DNA of 64,000 nt from Billgrantia saliphila (lineage in GTDB: Bacteria; Pseudomonadota; Gammaproteobacteria; Pseudomonadales; Halomonadaceae), in assembly GCF_002930105.1 (NCBI RefSeq), contig NZ_PJRN01000010.1, forward strand, positions 62,001 through 126,000, written 5' to 3'. Of the stretch, positions 40,879 to 52,529 are shown piece after piece; positions within the stretch are counted from its first letter, which is position 1, and every line of letters starts with the position of its first letter. Position numbers and translations under genes: made by a program. The notes under the pieces are model-generated. The model worked only from the letters and a program-made list of their open reading frames with translations. It was not told the origin of the DNA and did no database searches.

Positions 40879-41796
40879 GTGGATTTTCATGGCATCGACT
40901 TGAACCTTCTCGCGGCCTTCGACGCCCTGATGAACGAGCGGAATGTGACCCGCGCGGCGACACAGGTTGGCGTCAGCCAACCGGCGATGAGTGCGGCGCT
41001 GTCCAGGTTGCGCAAACTTTGCGGCGACCCGCTATTCTTGCGCAGCGCGGACGGTCTGATACCCACGCCGCGCGCGAGGGACTTGGCTGGCCCCGTCTCG
41101 CAAGCCCTGCGACAGATCGAATCGGCGCTCGTGAAGAAGCCCGAGTTCGTGCCTGAAGAGACATCGCTGACGTTCAAGCTTGGCGTATCGGACTACCCGG
41201 CCTTTGTGCTGTTGCCCTCGCTACTGCAAGCGCTTGAAAAGGAGGCACCGGGCGTGTCGTTGAACGTGCATGCGTTCAACGATCGGGACCACGCCGTCGA
41301 TCTGTTGGATGCTGGTGTAATCGACGCAGCCATCGGCGTTCCGCCCACCCATGCCGACGGCCGGATACTGACACGCCCTGTGCTTCGAGATGAGTTCGTC
41401 ACGATCGTCGCCACGGACCACCCGGCAGCCAGGCGTGGGATGACCATGAAAACTTATCTGGAGTTGCGCCATGTCCTCATCTCTCCAGAAGGCGAAATGT
41501 ATGGAGTCGTGGACCAGGCGCTTGCGCAGCAGCGCAATAAGCGCAAGCTCGCGCTGACGCTTCCGCAGATGTTTGCCGTACCCGATATCGTCGCGCGAAC
41601 CAACATGGCGGCCACGGTTTTGAAACGGGTCGCCCTGAATTCGCCAGCAAGCCACCGCTTGGTACTGTTTCCGCCTCCGGTCACGCTGCCTGAAGTCGTA
41701 TTCGATCTCATCTGGCATCGCCGCAGCGATTCTCACTCTGCTCAGGAATGGCTTAGAGGGCTCATTACAGAGCAGGCTGAGTTGTCGCGACGCTAG
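40879..41796 (+). CDS. LysR-family transcriptional regulator
   Basis: A 305-residue LysR regulator of the NodD/LinR-like type: GIDLNLLAAFDALMNERNVTRAATQVGVSQPAMSAALSRLRKLCGDPLF is its winged HTH (residues 4-55), with an effector domain beyond 90. The GTG at 40879 directly follows an inverted repeat and lacks a strong ribosome-binding site, so translation may start weakly or leaderless. It is divergent from the NTF2/QOR/SDR genes, its presumed regulon. Confidence 0.88.
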   Translation: MDFHGIDLNLLAAFDALMNERNVTRAATQVGVSQPAMSAALSRLRKLCGDPLFLRSADGLIPTPRARDLAGPVSQALRQIESALVKKPEFVPEETSLTFKLGVSDYPAFVLLPSLLQALEKEAPGVSLNVHAFNDRDHAVDLLDAGVIDAAIGVPPTHADGRILTRPVLRDEFVTIVATDHPAARRGMTMKTYLELRHVLISPEGEMYGVVDQALAQQRNKRKLALTLPQMFAVPDIVARTNMAATVLKRVALNSPASHRLVLFPPPVTLPEVVFDLIWHRRSDSHSAQEWLRGLITEQAELSRR

Positions 41797-41866
41797 CGAA
41801 TGGAGGGGCCGTGCTTGTTATGAGAACGTAGCCTCAATTAAAGCTGCTTTAACTCATGACAATTGC

Positions 41867-41902
41867 AAAGCCCCTGAGCCAGTCACCTGGCTCAGGGGCT
41901 TT
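41867..41902. terminator. Bidirectional terminator between LysR gene and liuE
   Basis: AAAGCCCCTGAGCCAG / CTGGCTCAGGGGCTTT, a 16-bp perfect stem with a TCAC loop flanked by A-run and T-run, ending both converging transcripts (lysR and liuE). Confidence 0.88.
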
Positions 41903-41919
41903 CCGTTTCTGGCACGTTC

Positions 41920-42819
41920 TTACTTCGCCGCTAGCGCCACGCCCACCTTCGAGCGGTTCGGCCGTCCGATGGTCTGGGTGATCCAGGTTCCGGTCTCGGC
42001 GAGTCTGTTCAGGTCGATGCCGCTTTCGATGCCGAGGCCGTTGAGCAGGTAGACGACGTCTTCACTCGCGACGTTGCCGGAGGCGCCCTTGGCGTAGGGG
42101 CAGCCGCCGAGGCCGGCGACGGAGCTGTCCACCACGCTGATGCCTTCTTCCAGCACGGCGTAGAGATTGGCAAGGGCTTGGCCGTAGGTGTCGTGGAAGT
42201 GGGCGGCGAGATGGGCCATGGGCACCTCGTCGCTCACGGCTTCGATCATGCGCTTGGCGGCGAGCGGGGTGCCCGTGCCGATAGTGTCGCCCAGCGAGAT
42301 TTCGTAGCAGCCCATGTCATAGAGAGCTTTTGAAACCTCGGCGACTTTGGCTGGGGCGATCTCGCCTTCGTAGGGGCAGCCGAGTACGCAGGATACGTAA
42401 CCGCGTACGCGTACGTTGGCCGCTTTCGCCCGCTCCAGCACGGGGGCGAAGCGCTCGAGGGATTCGGCGACGGAGCAGTTGATGTTCTTCTGCGAGAAGG
42501 CCTCACTCGCCGCACCGAATACCGCCACTTCCTCCACGCCGCACTCCAATGCCGCTTCCAGCCCCTTGAGGTTGGGGGTGAGGGCGGCGTAGGTGATGCC
42601 TTGGCGGCGCTTTAGGCCAGTCATCACGTCGCGGTGGTCGGCCATTTGCGGCACCCACTTGGGCGAGACGAAGCTGGCAGCTTCTATGTACTTGAGGCCG
42701 GCGGCGCCCAGGCGGTCGATCAGTTCCAGCTTGGTGGCTGTGTCGATCGGGTTGGGTTCGTTCTGCAGCCCGTCGCGGGGGCCGACCTCGACCAGGCGCA
42801 CGCGCTTGGGAAATGCCAT
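41920..42819 (-). CDS. liuE: Hydroxymethylglutaryl-CoA lyase
   Basis: A 299-residue TIM-barrel lyase that cleaves HMG-CoA to acetoacetate and acetyl-CoA, the last step of leucine degradation. Seen are [10 protein letters not shown] at the start, [25 protein letters not shown] (metal His pair) and the signature loop [14 protein letters not shown] with the catalytic Cys. It is the last gene of the liu run, separated from liuD by 276 bases and followed by a strong terminator. Confidence 0.94.
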   Translation of the reverse strand: MAFPKRVRLVEVGPRDGLQNEPNPIDTATKLELIDRLGAAGLKYIEAASFVSPKWVPQMADHRDVMTGLKRRQGITYAALTPNLKGLEAALECGVEEVAVFGAASEAFSQKNINCSVAESLERFAPVLERAKAANVRVRGYVSCVLGCPYEGEIAPAKVAEVSKALYDMGCYEISLGDTIGTGTPLAAKRMIEAVSDEVPMAHLAAHFHDTYGQALANLYAVLEEGISVVDSSVAGLGGCPYAKGASGNVASEDVVYLLNGLGIESGIDLNRLAETGTWITQTIGRPNRSKVGVALAAK

Positions 42820-43095
42820 GTTCTACACTCCTTCCTGTTCTCGGCCGAGGTTATGAACCGCGGCTGATCCGGCGCCAAGCCTACGCGGAGGCGCTGTGAA
42901 TCCTTCCTGGACGCTACATTTGCCCTGCGGCGCTCTCGCATCCTGCTCCGCTTGCAGGGCCGGTGCTGGCCATCCATGGCCAGCCCGTTCGGAGCAATGC
43001 TCCTCACCCATGGCAAATGACCTCCGCTTCGCCTTGTCCCCGACGCCGCTTACCTTGGTGCTTTTCACCTTGGCTCTCACGGTTTCGTTCCCAGC
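42820..43095. other. Intergenic region liuD-liuE
   Basis: 276 bases without a credible gene. It contains a GCTGGCCAT-CC-ATGGCCAGC hairpin near 42965-42985, so this may be a spacer carrying an intergenic repeat of the kind found between Halomonas genes, with possible attenuation or processing between liuD and liuE. Confidence 0.4.
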
Positions 43096-45152
<2,057 letters not shown>

Positions 45153-45156
<4 letters not shown>

Positions 45157-45983
45157 GAGCGGCGCTCCGAGGAATTCGTGTTGTCGTCGGCCCAGGTGGG
45201 GCGGCGCTTCTCGAAGAAGCTGGTCAGGCCTTCCTGACCTTCGGCGCTCACGCGCAGCTCGCTGATCACGCGGCAGGTGTGCTCGCGGGTGGCCTTGCTG
45301 TCACCGTCGCGAGCGACCTCGGCCAGCAGCGCCTTGGTGGCGCGCTGGGCCTGGGGCGAGCCGGCCAGCAGGGTCGCGATCATCGCCTCGACCGCCTCGT
45401 CGATGCCGTCGTGGCCGACGATCTGGTGGGCCAGGCCCAGCTCCAGCGCCTGGTCGGCGTCGATCACTTCGGCGGTCAGCGCGTAGCGGCGCATCTGGCG
45501 CGAGCCCAGGGCGCGTTGCACGTAGGGGCTGATCACCGCCGGCGAGAGGCCGATCTTGACCTCGGAAAGGCAGAACTTGGCTTTCTCGCTGGCGATCACG
45601 ATGTCGCAGCAGGCGGCCAGGCCCACGGCGCCGCCGAAGGCGGCACCCTGCACGCGGCACACGGTGGGGCAGGGCAGGGTGTCCAGGCCGTGCATCAGCT
45701 GCGAGAGCTTGCGCGAGTCGGCCAGGTTGCCCTCGAAATCGTACTCCACCATGCGCTTCATCCAGTTCAGGTCGGCGCCGGCGGAGAAGCTCTTGCCCTC
45801 GGAGCCCAACACCACCACGCGCACCTCGCCGTGGCGGGCGGCGTCGTGGAGCTTGTCGAGATGCACGTTGAGTTCGGCGATCAGGCTGTCGTCGAAGGCG
45901 TTGTGTACGTCGGGACGGTTCAGCGTCAGCCGGGCGACGCCGCGGTCATCGATGTTCAGGTTCGAATAAGTCTGTGTGGTCAT
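45153..45983 (-). CDS. liuC: Methylglutaconyl-CoA hydratase (enoyl-CoA hydratase family)
   Basis: A 276-residue crotonase-fold enzyme: oxyanion-hole strands in KSFSAGADLNWMK and VQGAAFGGAVGLAACCDIVIA, with the acidic SEVKIGLSPAVISPYV. In leucine breakdown it hydrates 3-methylglutaconyl-CoA to HMG-CoA. Its stop overlaps the start of liuD by four bases. Substrate assignment rests on operon position. Confidence 0.92.
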
Positions 45984-46036
45984 GTCACTGTCCTGATGGC
46001 TGCGAGCCCGAGGAAGAGTGCGGCTGCGCCGCTAAT

Positions 46037-46130
46037 AAGAGAGAAGAACGGCGCTGCGCGCCTTGAAGAGGGAAGAACCCCTATCTTGCCTTCCTTCTTC
46101 TGCGTTCTTCACTCTTACATCTTCTCTCTT
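46037..46130. repeat. Purine/pyrimidine-rich inverted repeat
   Basis: In the liuB-liuC gap, AAGAGAGAAG (46037-46046) is perfectly complementary to CTTCTCTCTT (46121-46130). The surrounding bases form a purine-rich left arm (GAAGAACGG, GAAGAGGGAAGAA) and a long pyrimidine-rich right arm. It can fold into an extended imperfect hairpin in the mRNA. Confidence 0.5.
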
Positions 46131-46164
46131 CCTTCTTACCTCTTCCTTCTCGCGCAACGCGCGG

Positions 46165-47772
46165 TTACATCCGGAAGACGCCGAACTTGGTTTCCTGGAC
46201 TTCCGCGTTCATCGCCGCGGCGAGCGACAGCCCCAGCACGTCGCGGGTCTGGGCCGGATCGATCACGCCGTCGTCCCACAGCCGTGCGCTGGCGTAGTAG
46301 GGGTGCCCTTGGCGCTCGTACTGCTCACGGGTGGGCTGCTTGAAGGCTTCTTCGTCTTCCTTGCTCCACTCGCGGCCTTCGCGCTCGTACTGCTCGCGCT
46401 TCACCTGGGCCAGTACGCCGGCGGCCTGTTCGCCGCCCATTACCGAGATGCGCGCGTTGGGCCACATGAACAGCAGGTTGGGGTCGTAGGCGCGGCCGCA
46501 CATGCCGTAGTTGCCGGCGCCGAAGCTGCCGCCGATCAGCACGGTGAACTTGGGCACCTTGGCGCAGGCCACGGCGGTGACCAGCTTGGCACCGTGCTTG
46601 GCGATCCCTTCGTGCTCGTACTTGGAGCCGACCATGAAGCCGGTGATGTTCTGCAGGAAGACCAGCGGGATCTTTCGCTGGGCGCACAGCTCGATGAAGT
46701 GGGCGCCTTTCACCGCGGATTCGGAGAACAGCACGCCGTTGTTGGCGACGATGCCAACCGGGTAGCCGTGGATGTGGGCGAAGCCGGTCACCAGGGTGTC
46801 GCCGTAGTAGCGCTTGAACTCGTCGAAGTCGGAGTCGTCGACGATGCGGCCGATCACTTCGCGTACGTCGAACGGCTTCTTGAGGTCGGTGCCGACGATG
46901 CCGTAGAGCTCGCTGGGGTCGAGCTTGGGCGGCTTGGGTTCCTGCATCTTGAGCTGGCCGCGCTTCTGCCAGTTCAGCCGCGACACGCAGCCGCGCGCGA
47001 GCTGCAGGGCGTGGGCGTCGTTCTCGGCGTAGTGGTCGGCCACGCCGCTCACCTTGGCGTGCACGTCGGCGCCGCCCAGGTCCTCGGCGCTGATGCTCTC
47101 GCCGGTGGCGGCCTTCACCAGCGGCGGGCCGCCGAGGAAGATGGTGCCCTGCTGCTTGACGATGATCGACTCGTCGGCCATGGCCGGCACGTAGGCGCCG
47201 CCCGCGGTGCACGAGCCCATCACTACGGCGATCTGCGGAATGCCTTCGGCGGAGAGGGTGGCCTGGTTGTAGAAGATGCGCCCGAAGTGGTCGCGGTCGG
47301 GGAACACTTCGTCCTGGCGGGGCAGGAAGGCGCCGCCGGAGTCGACCAGGTAGATGCACGGCAGGCGGTGCTTGCGGGCGATCTCCTGGGCGCGGATGTG
47401 CTTCTTCACCGTCAGCGGGTAGTAGGTGCCGCCCTTGACGGTGGCGTCGTTGGCGACGATCACGCACTCCACGCCGGAAACGCGGCCGATGCCGGTGACC
47501 ATGCCGGCGGCGGGCACGTCGCTCTCGTAGACCTCATGCGCGGCCAGCGCCGAGAACTCGAGGAAGGGCGAGCCCTCGTCGATCAGGTGGTCGATGCGGT
47601 CGCGCACGAAGAGCTTGCCGCGGCTCTCGTGGCGGGCGCGGGCCTTCTCGCCGCCGCCCTGGCTGATCGCCGCGGTCAGCTCGCGCAGCTTCATCACCTC
47701 GTGGCGCATGGCCTTTTCGTTGGCCTGGAAGCCATCGCTGCGCGGATTGACTTGAGTGGTCAGAATTGCCAT
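46165..47772 (-). CDS. liuB: Methylcrotonyl-CoA carboxylase carboxyltransferase (beta) subunit
   Basis: A 535-residue carboxyltransferase that moves CO2 from biotin on LiuD to 3-methylcrotonyl-CoA. Two crotonase-like halves are visible: [17 protein letters not shown] and [18 protein letters not shown] in the first, and [16 protein letters not shown] plus [18 protein letters not shown] in the second. The full length is normal. It lies between liuA and liuC, with short gaps carrying a tandem repeat on one side and a hairpin on the other. Confidence 0.94.
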   Translation of the reverse strand: MAILTTQVNPRSDGFQANEKAMRHEVMKLRELTAAISQGGGEKARARHESRGKLFVRDRIDHLIDEGSPFLEFSALAAHEVYESDVPAAGMVTGIGRVSGVECVIVANDATVKGGTYYPLTVKKHIRAQEIARKHRLPCIYLVDSGGAFLPRQDEVFPDRDHFGRIFYNQATLSAEGIPQIAVVMGSCTAGGAYVPAMADESIIVKQQGTIFLGGPPLVKAATGESISAEDLGGADVHAKVSGVADHYAENDAHALQLARGCVSRLNWQKRGQLKMQEPKPPKLDPSELYGIVGTDLKKPFDVREVIGRIVDDSDFDEFKRYYGDTLVTGFAHIHGYPVGIVANNGVLFSESAVKGAHFIELCAQRKIPLVFLQNITGFMVGSKYEHEGIAKHGAKLVTAVACAKVPKFTVLIGGSFGAGNYGMCGRAYDPNLLFMWPNARISVMGGEQAAGVLAQVKREQYEREGREWSKEDEEAFKQPTREQYERQGHPYYASARLWDDGVIDPAQTRDVLGLSLAAAMNAEVQETKFGVFRM

Positions 47773-47787
47773 TGAATATCCTCAGAC

Positions 47788-47834
47788 GAGCTTCGAGCTT
47801 CGAGCTTCGAGCTTCGAGCTTCGAGCTTCGAGCT
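47788..47834. repeat. Heptanucleotide tandem repeat (GAGCTTC)n
   Basis: Six perfect copies of GAGCTTC in a row from 47788 to 47829 plus a partial seventh, in the gap between liuA and liuB. The unit is nearly self-complementary (GAAGCTC), so it can form many alternative hairpins. Copy number is likely to vary between strains. Confidence 0.85.
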
Positions 47835-47869
47835 GCTCGCGGCCCGATGCCCGTAGCTCGGGGCTGGTG

Positions 47870-49039
47870 TTATGCCGATTCAGTGTAGATTTCGCGACCG
47901 ATCAGCATCCGGCGGATTTCGCTGGTGCCGGCGCCGATCTCGTAGAGCTTGGCGTCGCGCAGCAGGCGCCCGGTGGGGTACTCGTTGATGTAGCCGTTGC
48001 CGCCGAGCAGCTGGATGGCGTCCAGCGCCAGCTGGGTGGCTTTCTCGGCGCAGTACAGGATCACGCCGGCGGCGTCCTTCCTGGAGGTCTGGCCGCGGTC
48101 GCAGGCGGCGGCCACGGTGTAGAGGTAGGCGCGGCAGGCGTTCAGCGTGGTGTACATGTCGGCGATCTTGCCCTGCACCAGCTGGAACTCGCCGATGGAC
48201 TGGTCGAACTGCTTGCGCTCGTGGATGTAGGGCACCACCACGTCCATGGCCGCCTGCATGATGCCGATGGGGCCGGCGGCGAGCACGGTGCGCTCGTAGT
48301 CCAGGCCGCTCATCAACACGCGTACGCCCTTGCCTTCCTCGCCCAGCACGTTCTCGGCCGGCACTTCGCAGTCCTGGAACACCAGTTCGCAGGTGTTGGA
48401 GCCGCGCATGCCCAGCTTGTCGAGCTTCTGCGCGGTGGTGAAGCCGGGCATGCCCTTCTCGATGATGAAGGCGGTAATGCCCTTGGAGCCGGCGTCCGGA
48501 TCGGTCTTGGCGTAGACCACCAGCACGTCGGCGTCGGGGCCGTTGGTGATCCACATCTTGTTGCCGTTGAGGATGTAGCGGTCGCCGTCCTGGCGCGCGC
48601 GCAGCTTCATGGAGACCACGTCGGAACCGGCGCCCGGCTCGGACATCGCCAGCGCGCCGACATGTTCGCCGCTGATCAGCTTGGGCAGGTACTTGGCTTT
48701 CTGCTCGGCACTGGCGTTGATCTTGAGCTGGTTCACGCACAGGTTGGAGTGCGCGCCGTAGGAGAGGCCCACCGAGGCGCTGGCCCGCGAGATCTCCTCC
48801 ATGGCGATACAGTGCGCCAGGTAGCCCATGCCGCTGCCGCCGTCCTCTTCCGGCACGGTGATGCCGAGCAGGCCCATGTCACCGAACTTCCGCCACAGGT
48901 CGTTGGGGAATTCGTTCTTCTCGTCGATCTCGGCGGCGCGCGGGGCGATCTCGTCGCGGGCGAAGGCGTTCACGTGGTCGCGCAGCATGTTGAGTTCGTC
49001 ATCGAGGCCGAAGTCGAGGGGCTTGTAGGACGTGAACAT
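47870..49039 (-). CDS. liuA: Isovaleryl-CoA dehydrogenase
   Basis: A 389-residue FAD-dependent acyl-CoA dehydrogenase that oxidises isovaleryl-CoA to 3-methylcrotonyl-CoA. It has the signature [25 protein letters not shown], the catalytic Glu region [12 protein letters not shown] and the closing [36 protein letters not shown]. The frame extends to 49132, but the ATG at 49039 with GGGAG upstream is the normal start. It is first gene of the liu operon, with a LiuR-like box about 105 bases upstream. Confidence 0.94.
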   Translation of the reverse strand: MFTSYKPLDFGLDDELNMLRDHVNAFARDEIAPRAAEIDEKNEFPNDLWRKFGDMGLLGITVPEEDGGSGMGYLAHCIAMEEISRASASVGLSYGAHSNLCVNQLKINASAEQKAKYLPKLISGEHVGALAMSEPGAGSDVVSMKLRARQDGDRYILNGNKMWITNGPDADVLVVYAKTDPDAGSKGITAFIIEKGMPGFTTAQKLDKLGMRGSNTCELVFQDCEVPAENVLGEEGKGVRVLMSGLDYERTVLAAGPIGIMQAAMDVVVPYIHERKQFDQSIGEFQLVQGKIADMYTTLNACRAYLYTVAAACDRGQTSRKDAAGVILYCAEKATQLALDAIQLLGGNGYINEYPTGRLLRDAKLYEIGAGTSEIRRMLIGREIYTESA

Positions 49040-49357
49040 GGCGGCGGAACTCCCTAATGTCAGTGGTAACCAGCTGTCGGGTTGCGTTGCGGGCACGCAG
49101 CGGCGGCTCGCAGTGTATTCAAGATGGTACAAGACTAGGCGAGGTTGACGTTAACGTAAAGTGCACCCTTGGGGCGTTCTACGAATGTCGAAGAGAGCAC
49201 AGTCCTCATGACTATTGCCAGCATAGTCGGTGAGCCGGTCTGGTGAGAGTCGGTGAGCTAGTGATCGGGACATCCGATTGGATAGCCGCCGAGCTAATGG
49301 GTGAGAAGGCAGCGAGCCCTCGGTGTTAGCCGTAGGCTCGCTGCGTCGGCTCTCGAT
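49040..49357. other. Intergenic region between liuA and sbtA-like gene
   Basis: About 320 bases upstream of liuA and downstream of the sbtA-like gene. It contains the LiuR-type box at 49145-49160 with promoter-like hexamers next to it on the minus strand. Nothing gene-like is seen in the remainder. Confidence 0.5.
49145..49160 (-). promoter_or_regulatory. LiuR-type operator/promoter upstream of liuA
   Basis: TTGACGTTAACGTAAA closely resembles the LiuR (MerR family) site known upstream of liu genes in proteobacteria (TTTACGTnnACGTAAA-like). On the minus strand it lies about 18 bases from a TAGTCT hexamer, which fits a MerR-type stretched promoter. No liuR gene is in the window. Confidence 0.65.
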
Positions 49358-50305
49358 CTAGCCGGCCATCCACTGGATGACATGATGATAGAGCGGGATG
49401 CCGACGATGACGTTCAGCGGGAAGGTGAAGCCGAGGGAGGCGAGCATCGCCAAGCCGATGCTGGCCTTGGGAATAGCGGTGCGCATGGCCGCCGGCGCGG
49501 CGATGTAGGAGGCGCTGGCGGTAAGCGCCGTGAGGATCAGCACCGAGCCGCTGGGCAGGCCCAGCGTCAGGCCGACCGTCATCCCCACCAGGGAGAGCAG
49601 CAGCGGCGCGACCAGGGCGAAGGTGAGCAGGCGCCAGTGGAACCAGGGAATGGGACGCAGTGTTTCCGCCGCGGTCAGGCCCATCTGCAGCAGGAAGAGG
49701 GCGAGTACCGCATGGAAGGCGCCCATCAGCAGGTCGGTGACGTTGGCGCCATCCGCGGGGCCGTACATGGCGCCGATCACCGCGCCGCCGGCGAGCAGGA
49801 TCACGCCGCGGTTGGTCAACGTCTCGTGCCAGATGCCCTGCAGCGCTTCGCTGGAATTCTTGCCGGCATGGCGGCGGTAGAGCGCAATGGCGACCATGAT
49901 CGCCGGCAGCTCCATCATTACCAGGTAGAGCGTGACCTCGGCGCCGATGGGCAGGGCGCGGCTCTCGGCGAAGGCAAGCGCCACGGCGAAAGTACCGGCA
50001 CTGACCGAGCCGTAGTGGGCGGCGATACTGGCGCTGTCGGCGGCCGAAAGCCGTACCAATCGCCTGAGGACAGGCATCAAGGCCAGGGGAATCAGTGCAC
50101 CAATCGCCGCCACTGCGAGCAGCTCCGGCACGATCGACCAGTCGAGGTTGCCGTACAGTGCCATGCCGCCCTTGAGGCCGATGGTCAGCATCAGCAGCAG
50201 GCTCAAGGTGTCATAGGCGGCCTTGGGAATGGTCAAGTCGGACTTCACCACGCCGGCCAACAGGCCGAGCAGGAAGAACATCACCACGATATCGGGCATG
50301 GGCAC
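49358..50305 (-). CDS. sbtA: SbtA-type sodium-dependent bicarbonate transporter
   Basis: A 315-residue membrane protein with about ten hydrophobic segments and the SbtA pattern: IVVMFFLLGLLAGVVKSDLTIPKAAYDTLSLLLMLTIGLKGG at the start, and HYGSVSAGTFAVALAF and ALTASASYIAAPAAMR in the two halves. SbtA imports bicarbonate with Na+; in heterotrophs it may feed carboxylases. It is divergent from a LysR gene related to CbbR/CmpR-type regulators, with a palindrome between. No SbtB-like PII gene is adjacent. Confidence 0.87.
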   Translation of the reverse strand: MPMPDIVVMFFLLGLLAGVVKSDLTIPKAAYDTLSLLLMLTIGLKGGMALYGNLDWSIVPELLAVAAIGALIPLALMPVLRRLVRLSAADSASIAAHYGSVSAGTFAVALAFAESRALPIGAEVTLYLVMMELPAIMVAIALYRRHAGKNSSEALQGIWHETLTNRGVILLAGGAVIGAMYGPADGANVTDLLMGAFHAVLALFLLQMGLTAAETLRPIPWFHWRLLTFALVAPLLLSLVGMTVGLTLGLPSGSVLILTALTASASYIAAPAAMRTAIPKASIGLAMLASLGFTFPLNVIVGIPLYHHVIQWMAG

Positions 50306-50373
50306 TCTCTTGTCGTCATGCGATGGCAGGGTAGCTGCGGATTGTGGAGAGAGTCTAATATTGATTCCAATAA

Positions 50374-50393
50374 ATTCTTATCGCCGTAAGAAT
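50374..50393. promoter_or_regulatory. Palindrome between sbtA-like and LysR genes
   Basis: ATTCTTA-TCGCCG-TAAGAAT, perfect 7-bp arms with a 6-bp spacer, of the T-N11-A type used by LysR proteins, in the 126-base divergent region. Confidence 0.62.
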
Positions 50394-50431
50394 CGATGAT
50401 TCTCTATGGTTTTGTTCGCTGAGGTCACGCC

Positions 50432-51394
50432 ATGAACATTCGTCATCTCACCTTTCGGCTGCTCCAGGTGTTTACCGCCGTAGTGCGCACGGGTTCGGTC
50501 AGCGAGGCGGCGCGACAGCTTCACCTGACCCAGCCGACGGTATCGCAGCAGCTCAAGCGCCTGACCGAGGCGGTGGGCGAACCGCTGCTGCACAGCGGCC
50601 ATGGGCGTCTGACCACCACGGAGGCGGGGCGGGAGCTGTATCGGGCCAGCCGCGAGGTGCTCGGTCGCTTCGACGACTTCGAGGACTATCTCACCGCCCT
50701 GCGCGGCGGCGAGCGGGGGCGCTTCAGCATCGCCCTGGTCAACACCGCCCAGTACGTGCTGCCGCGCCTGCTCGGCCCGTACAGCCAGGCCTTTCCGGAG
50801 GTCGACGTGACCCTGCACATCGGCAACCGCCGTCAGATGCTGACGCGCTTCGAGCGCCAGGACGACGATCTCTACGTGTTCAGCCATCCGCCTTCGCTGG
50901 CCCATGCCCTGGCCGGACGTTTCCTGCGCAATCCGCTGGTGGTGGTGGCGCCGCATACCCATCGTTTCGCCGGGTGCGAGTCGGTCGCCATGGCCGATCT
51001 GCTGGACGAGCGTTTCCTGCTGCGCGAACCCGGCTCGGCGACACGCATGCTGTTCGAGAGCTGGCTGCAGGAGCACGGGCTGTCGCTGGGGCCGACCCTG
51101 CAGATGGCCAGCAACGAGGCGATTCGCGTGGGCGTGGCGGCGGGCATGGGCCTGGCGGTGCTGTCGGAGCACGTGCTGCCACCCGAGCATCCCGATCTGG
51201 TGATCCTGCCGGTGCGCGATTTTCCCATCGAGAGCCACTGGCAGTTCATCGTGCGCCGCGACCGACGCCTGGCGCATGCCGCGTTGGGGTTCCTGCGCTT
51301 CGCCGCGGGGCATCTCGACGAGTGCGTGGAGCCCAGGTTCCTGGCCAATGAGCTGCACGCCATGCTGGAGCGATTGGAGGCGGGGGCGGAGTAG
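50432..51394 (+). CDS. LysR-family regulator (CbbR/CmpR-like)
   Basis: A 320-residue LysR protein: HTH RHLTFRLLQVFTAVVRTGSVSEAARQLHLTQPTVSQQLKRL at residues 3-43, then a two-lobed effector domain. The HTH and its divergence from a bicarbonate transporter gene resemble the CbbR/CmpR group that senses carbon status. The target is inferred to be the sbtA-like gene through the palindrome at 50374-50393. It converges on the Mrp operon's last gene. Confidence 0.88.
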   Translation: MNIRHLTFRLLQVFTAVVRTGSVSEAARQLHLTQPTVSQQLKRLTEAVGEPLLHSGHGRLTTTEAGRELYRASREVLGRFDDFEDYLTALRGGERGRFSIALVNTAQYVLPRLLGPYSQAFPEVDVTLHIGNRRQMLTRFERQDDDLYVFSHPPSLAHALAGRFLRNPLVVVAPHTHRFAGCESVAMADLLDERFLLREPGSATRMLFESWLQEHGLSLGPTLQMASNEAIRVGVAAGMGLAVLSEHVLPPEHPDLVILPVRDFPIESHWQFIVRRDRRLAHAALGFLRFAAGHLDECVEPRFLANELHAMLERLEAGAE

Positions 51395-51412
51395 CCATGC
51401 CGGGCCGAGCCG

Positions 51413-51757
51413 CTACCGGTCGGGCATGTTGCGTGTCTGCGGCACGCCCGGGAGCCGCCGGCGCAGGGCGGCCTTGCCCATCATATGGGCGCTGACCGGG
51501 GCGGTGGCGAACAGGAAGATCGTCACCAGGGCCTCCTGGAACGAGACGCCGCCCTGCTGGTGGCTGAAGTAGATCAGTGAGCCGATCAGGGTGCAGCCGA
51601 CCCCCAGGGTACTGGCCTTGGTGGGGCCGTGCAGGCGCATGTAGAAATCGGGCAGCTTGGCCAGCCCCCAGGAGCCGATCAGCGCCACCAGGGCGCCGAA
51701 CAGCAGGAAGGCGGCGACGATGAGCTGCAGGTACCACGGCATGTCGATGCTGGTCAT
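51413..51757 (-). CDS. mnhG: Na+/H+ antiporter subunit G (Mrp/Mnh/Pha)
   Basis: A 114-residue small membrane subunit of the seven-gene (here six, A and B fused) Mrp antiporter. It has two to three helices and the conserved LPDFYMRLHGPTKASTLG motif. It ends the operon. The start ATG overlaps the mnhF stop by four bases (ATGA). Confidence 0.92.
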   Translation of the reverse strand: MTSIDMPWYLQLIVAAFLLFGALVALIGSWGLAKLPDFYMRLHGPTKASTLGVGCTLIGSLIYFSHQQGGVSFQEALVTIFLFATAPVSAHMMGKAALRRRLPGVPQTRNMPDR

Positions 51758-52023
51758 TCGATGACATCCCCCCGTAGCAGGTACTTGCTCATGGCGACGG
51801 TGCTGACGAAGCCCATCAGCGCGATCAGCAGGGCCAGCTCGAACAGCACGCCCAGCCCCATCCGGATGTCCGCCAGCACGATCAGCGCGATGCTGTTGAT
51901 CATCAGGGTATCCAGCGCCAGGATCCGGTCGACGATGTCCGGGCCGACGGCCAGGCGGTAGAGATTGAGCAGGGCGGCAACGGCGAAGAGCGTCATGGCG
52001 ATCGTGATGACGATGGCGATCAT
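51754..52023 (-). CDS. mnhF: Na+/H+ antiporter subunit F
   Basis: An 89-residue subunit with three hydrophobic helices and the conserved RLAVGPDIVDRILALDTL motif. The reading frame is open much further upstream, but the start at 52023 is fixed by the four-base overlap with mnhE and by family length. Confidence 0.92.
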   Translation of the reverse strand: MIAIVITIAMTLFAVAALLNLYRLAVGPDIVDRILALDTLMINSIALIVLADIRMGLGVLFELALLIALMGFVSTVAMSKYLLRGDVIE

Positions 52024-52529
52024 CGGAAGATCTCCTCGAGCGGCTGCTCGTAGCGTTCGCGAATGGTGGCGATGGCTTCGGCCTCGTCCTCCAGGTGCAG
52101 GGCGTGCACCAGCAGGGTATTGGCCTTCGCATCGTGGTGGATCGAGACGGTGCCGGGCGTCAGCGAGATGGTGCTGGCCAGGATGGTGATGGCGAAGTCG
52201 TCGTCCAGCGCGAGGGGATAGAGAAAGAAGCCAGGCTGCAGGTGCCGGGCGGGGCGCAGGATGCGCAGGGCCACCACCAGGTTGGAGCGCAGGATGTCCA
52301 CCAGCAGCACCAGCAGGTAGCGCAGCAGCGGCAGGGGACGCCTGATCTTCGCCTCCTCGGCCCAGAAGGCGTGGGTCACGAAGGGAATGGCCACGCCCAG
52401 GGCCAGCCCCAGCAGGGCATGGGCCACGCTGAAGTCGTTGACCAGCAATAGCCACAGCAGCGCCAGGAACAGCGAGAACAGTGGATGCGGCAGCCAGAAC
52501 TGCCGCGAGCGGAACGGCGACGGCGTCAT
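52020..52529 (-). CDS. mnhE: Na+/H+ antiporter subunit E
   Basis: A 169-residue subunit with N-terminal helices (PLFSLFLALLWLLLVNDFS) and the family core LASTISLTPGTVSIHHDAKANTLLVHAL. It overlaps mnhD upstream and mnhF downstream by four bases each. The open frame reaches 52856, but that extension is the mnhD coding region. Confidence 0.92.
   Translation of the reverse strand: MTPSPFRSRQFWLPHPLFSLFLALLWLLLVNDFSVAHALLGLALGVAIPFVTHAFWAEEAKIRRPLPLLRYLLVLLVDILRSNLVVALRILRPARHLQPGFFLYPLALDDDFAITILASTISLTPGTVSIHHDAKANTLLVHALHLEDEAEAIATIRERYEQPLEEIFR

Noticed and set aside
46063..47775. 570-codon open frame opposite liuB
   Set aside because: The product is a repetitive Gly/Val/His-rich shadow of liuB with no domain; liuB itself has all carboxyltransferase motifs.
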